Assembly (NCBI GenBank): GCA_030598165.1
Contig: JAUVQL010000095.1
Location: 1 to 5,247 of the forward strand
Reading direction: 5' to 3'
Origin: Acidobacteriota bacterium
GTDB lineage: Bacteria > Acidobacteriota > Vicinamibacteria > Marinacidobacterales > SMYC01
Length of the DNA: 5,247 nucleotides
The position numbers were made by a program, and so were the translations under genes. The first letter of the stretch is position 1, and each line of letters starts with the position of its first letter. Under the pieces are notes generated by a model. That model did not search any database. It was not told where the DNA came from and saw nothing but the letters and a program-made list of their open reading frames with translations. This document shows, in pieces, positions 4,664 through 5,247 of the stretch.

Positions 4664-5247
4664 CTACTCCATGCGTCTTGCCAATGCGGCCACGTCTGAG
4701 AAGGCTCGGCCAAAGTCGAATGCTTCGAAATCCGCAGGACGTAGGACGGGCCTTAGTTCCGTCTCGACTTGCCTTTGCAGTTGTTCCCGACGTTCATCAC
4801 TCAAGACAATCGTGTCATTGCCAGGTACGGCAAGTTTTTGCTGAACGAGAGCGACGAAGTTGCCGCCTCCCGGATCAAAGCGTCCTGTTTGAACAGCATA
4901 GTCGAAGTCGTAGAAATCCCGCACAGCGGGCTCGCGTCGCGAGAGGGCGGCCCGTGCCTTCTCGGCGTAGGCCTCCACCTCTGCAATGGCCCTCACCGTG
5001 AAGGGTGAGACAATCGGCTCTCCTCTCACCGGATCCAAAAGCAACGTTCGAGCGTGCTGCGCCTCGGAATTCATGAGAAGTGGCTCACGGAAGCCTATTT
5101 CCAGTTTGATCGTCTCGAGCTCCTCCGCGATCTGCGATTGATATCTGAGAATGGAGAGGTACTGCGTTGACACATTGAAACCACGCAGCGGTTCCTCGAC
5201 CCGAAAGATCCGCAACGCACCTGGTATCGCAGCTGCGGTCCGCTTCA
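4664..5247 (-). CDS. AbiEii/AbiGii-type nucleotidyltransferase toxin, 5'-partial
   Basis: The frame is open to the right edge of the window, so the N-terminus is missing; 193 codons plus the stop (4666-4664) are visible. A TTG at 5215 is in frame but is only an internal codon. Family marks are a strand-like IKLEIGFREPLL (about 5119-5084, with an acidic residue where the third catalytic carboxylate is expected), the helix AEKARAALSRR (4966-4934) and RDFYDFDYA (4921-4895), matching the RDxYDL signature of this family. A charged C-terminal helical region follows. The catalytic GS-x-DD motif would lie in the missing part. AbiEii-type proteins are nucleotidyltransferase toxins of type IV toxin-antitoxin and abortive phage infection systems; relatives such as MenT add nucleotides to tRNA. 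The antitoxin AbiEi would be expected beyond the right edge. Alternatively it may be a solitary or inactive family member. Confidence 0.82.
   Translation of the reverse strand, partial: KRTAAAIPGALRIFRVEEPLRGFNVSTQYLSILRYQSQIAEELETIKLEIGFREPLLMNSEAQHARTLLLDPVRGEPIVSPFTVRAIAEVEAYAEKARAALSRREPAVRDFYDFDYAVQTGRFDPGGGNFVALVQQKLAVPGNDTIVLSDERREQLQRQVETELRPVLRPADFEAFDFGRAFSDVAALARRME

Overview
The window looks like chromosomal DNA from a free-living bacterium of moderate GC content. Start codons are preceded by strong GGAGG-type Shine-Dalgarno sequences, and protein sequence alone does not fix the phylum. The genes fit an environmental Gram-negative lineage (Acidobacteriota, Eisenbacteria-like or deltaproteobacterial), but this is a weak inference. 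There are no rRNA or tRNA genes, no CRISPR array and no intact insertion sequence.

Left part (1-2652): a minus-strand cluster, transcribed right to left. A 74-residue GatC/AtzG-like protein (2631-2407) overlaps the start of a 470-residue amidase-signature hydrolase (2429-1017). After a 100-bp gap comes fabI, the NADH-dependent enoyl-ACP reductase of fatty acid synthesis (916-140). fabI has its own good ribosome binding site and a candidate extended -10 promoter. It ends at a tandem 8-bp repeat and a large inverted repeat (22-110) built of about 10-bp units. On the fabI strand a T-rich run follows this inverted repeat, so it may act as its terminator. The amidase has the Lys-cisSer-Ser triad but lacks features of true GatA. 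Together with its small partner it looks like a two-subunit amidase related to the AtzF/AtzG type rather than part of the tRNA amidotransferase.

Middle (2653-3279): about 630 bp with no convincing gene. It holds several small palindromes, a possible decayed start of a REP-associated transposase, three phased A/T tracts directly upstream of a TTGACA box, and a perfect 17-bp palindrome in the predicted leader of the next gene.

Right part (3280-5247): a plus-strand 400-residue HNH-nuclease protein with a DUF222-like helical N-terminal half (the layout of the 13E12-type repeat family). It converges on a minus-strand AbiEii/AbiGii-type nucleotidyltransferase toxin gene whose 5' end lies beyond the window. 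This half looks accessory or mobile, against the housekeeping/metabolic left half. The least ordinary items are the compound repeat after fabI, the amidase with its GatC-like partner, and the repeat-rich spacer before the HNH gene.
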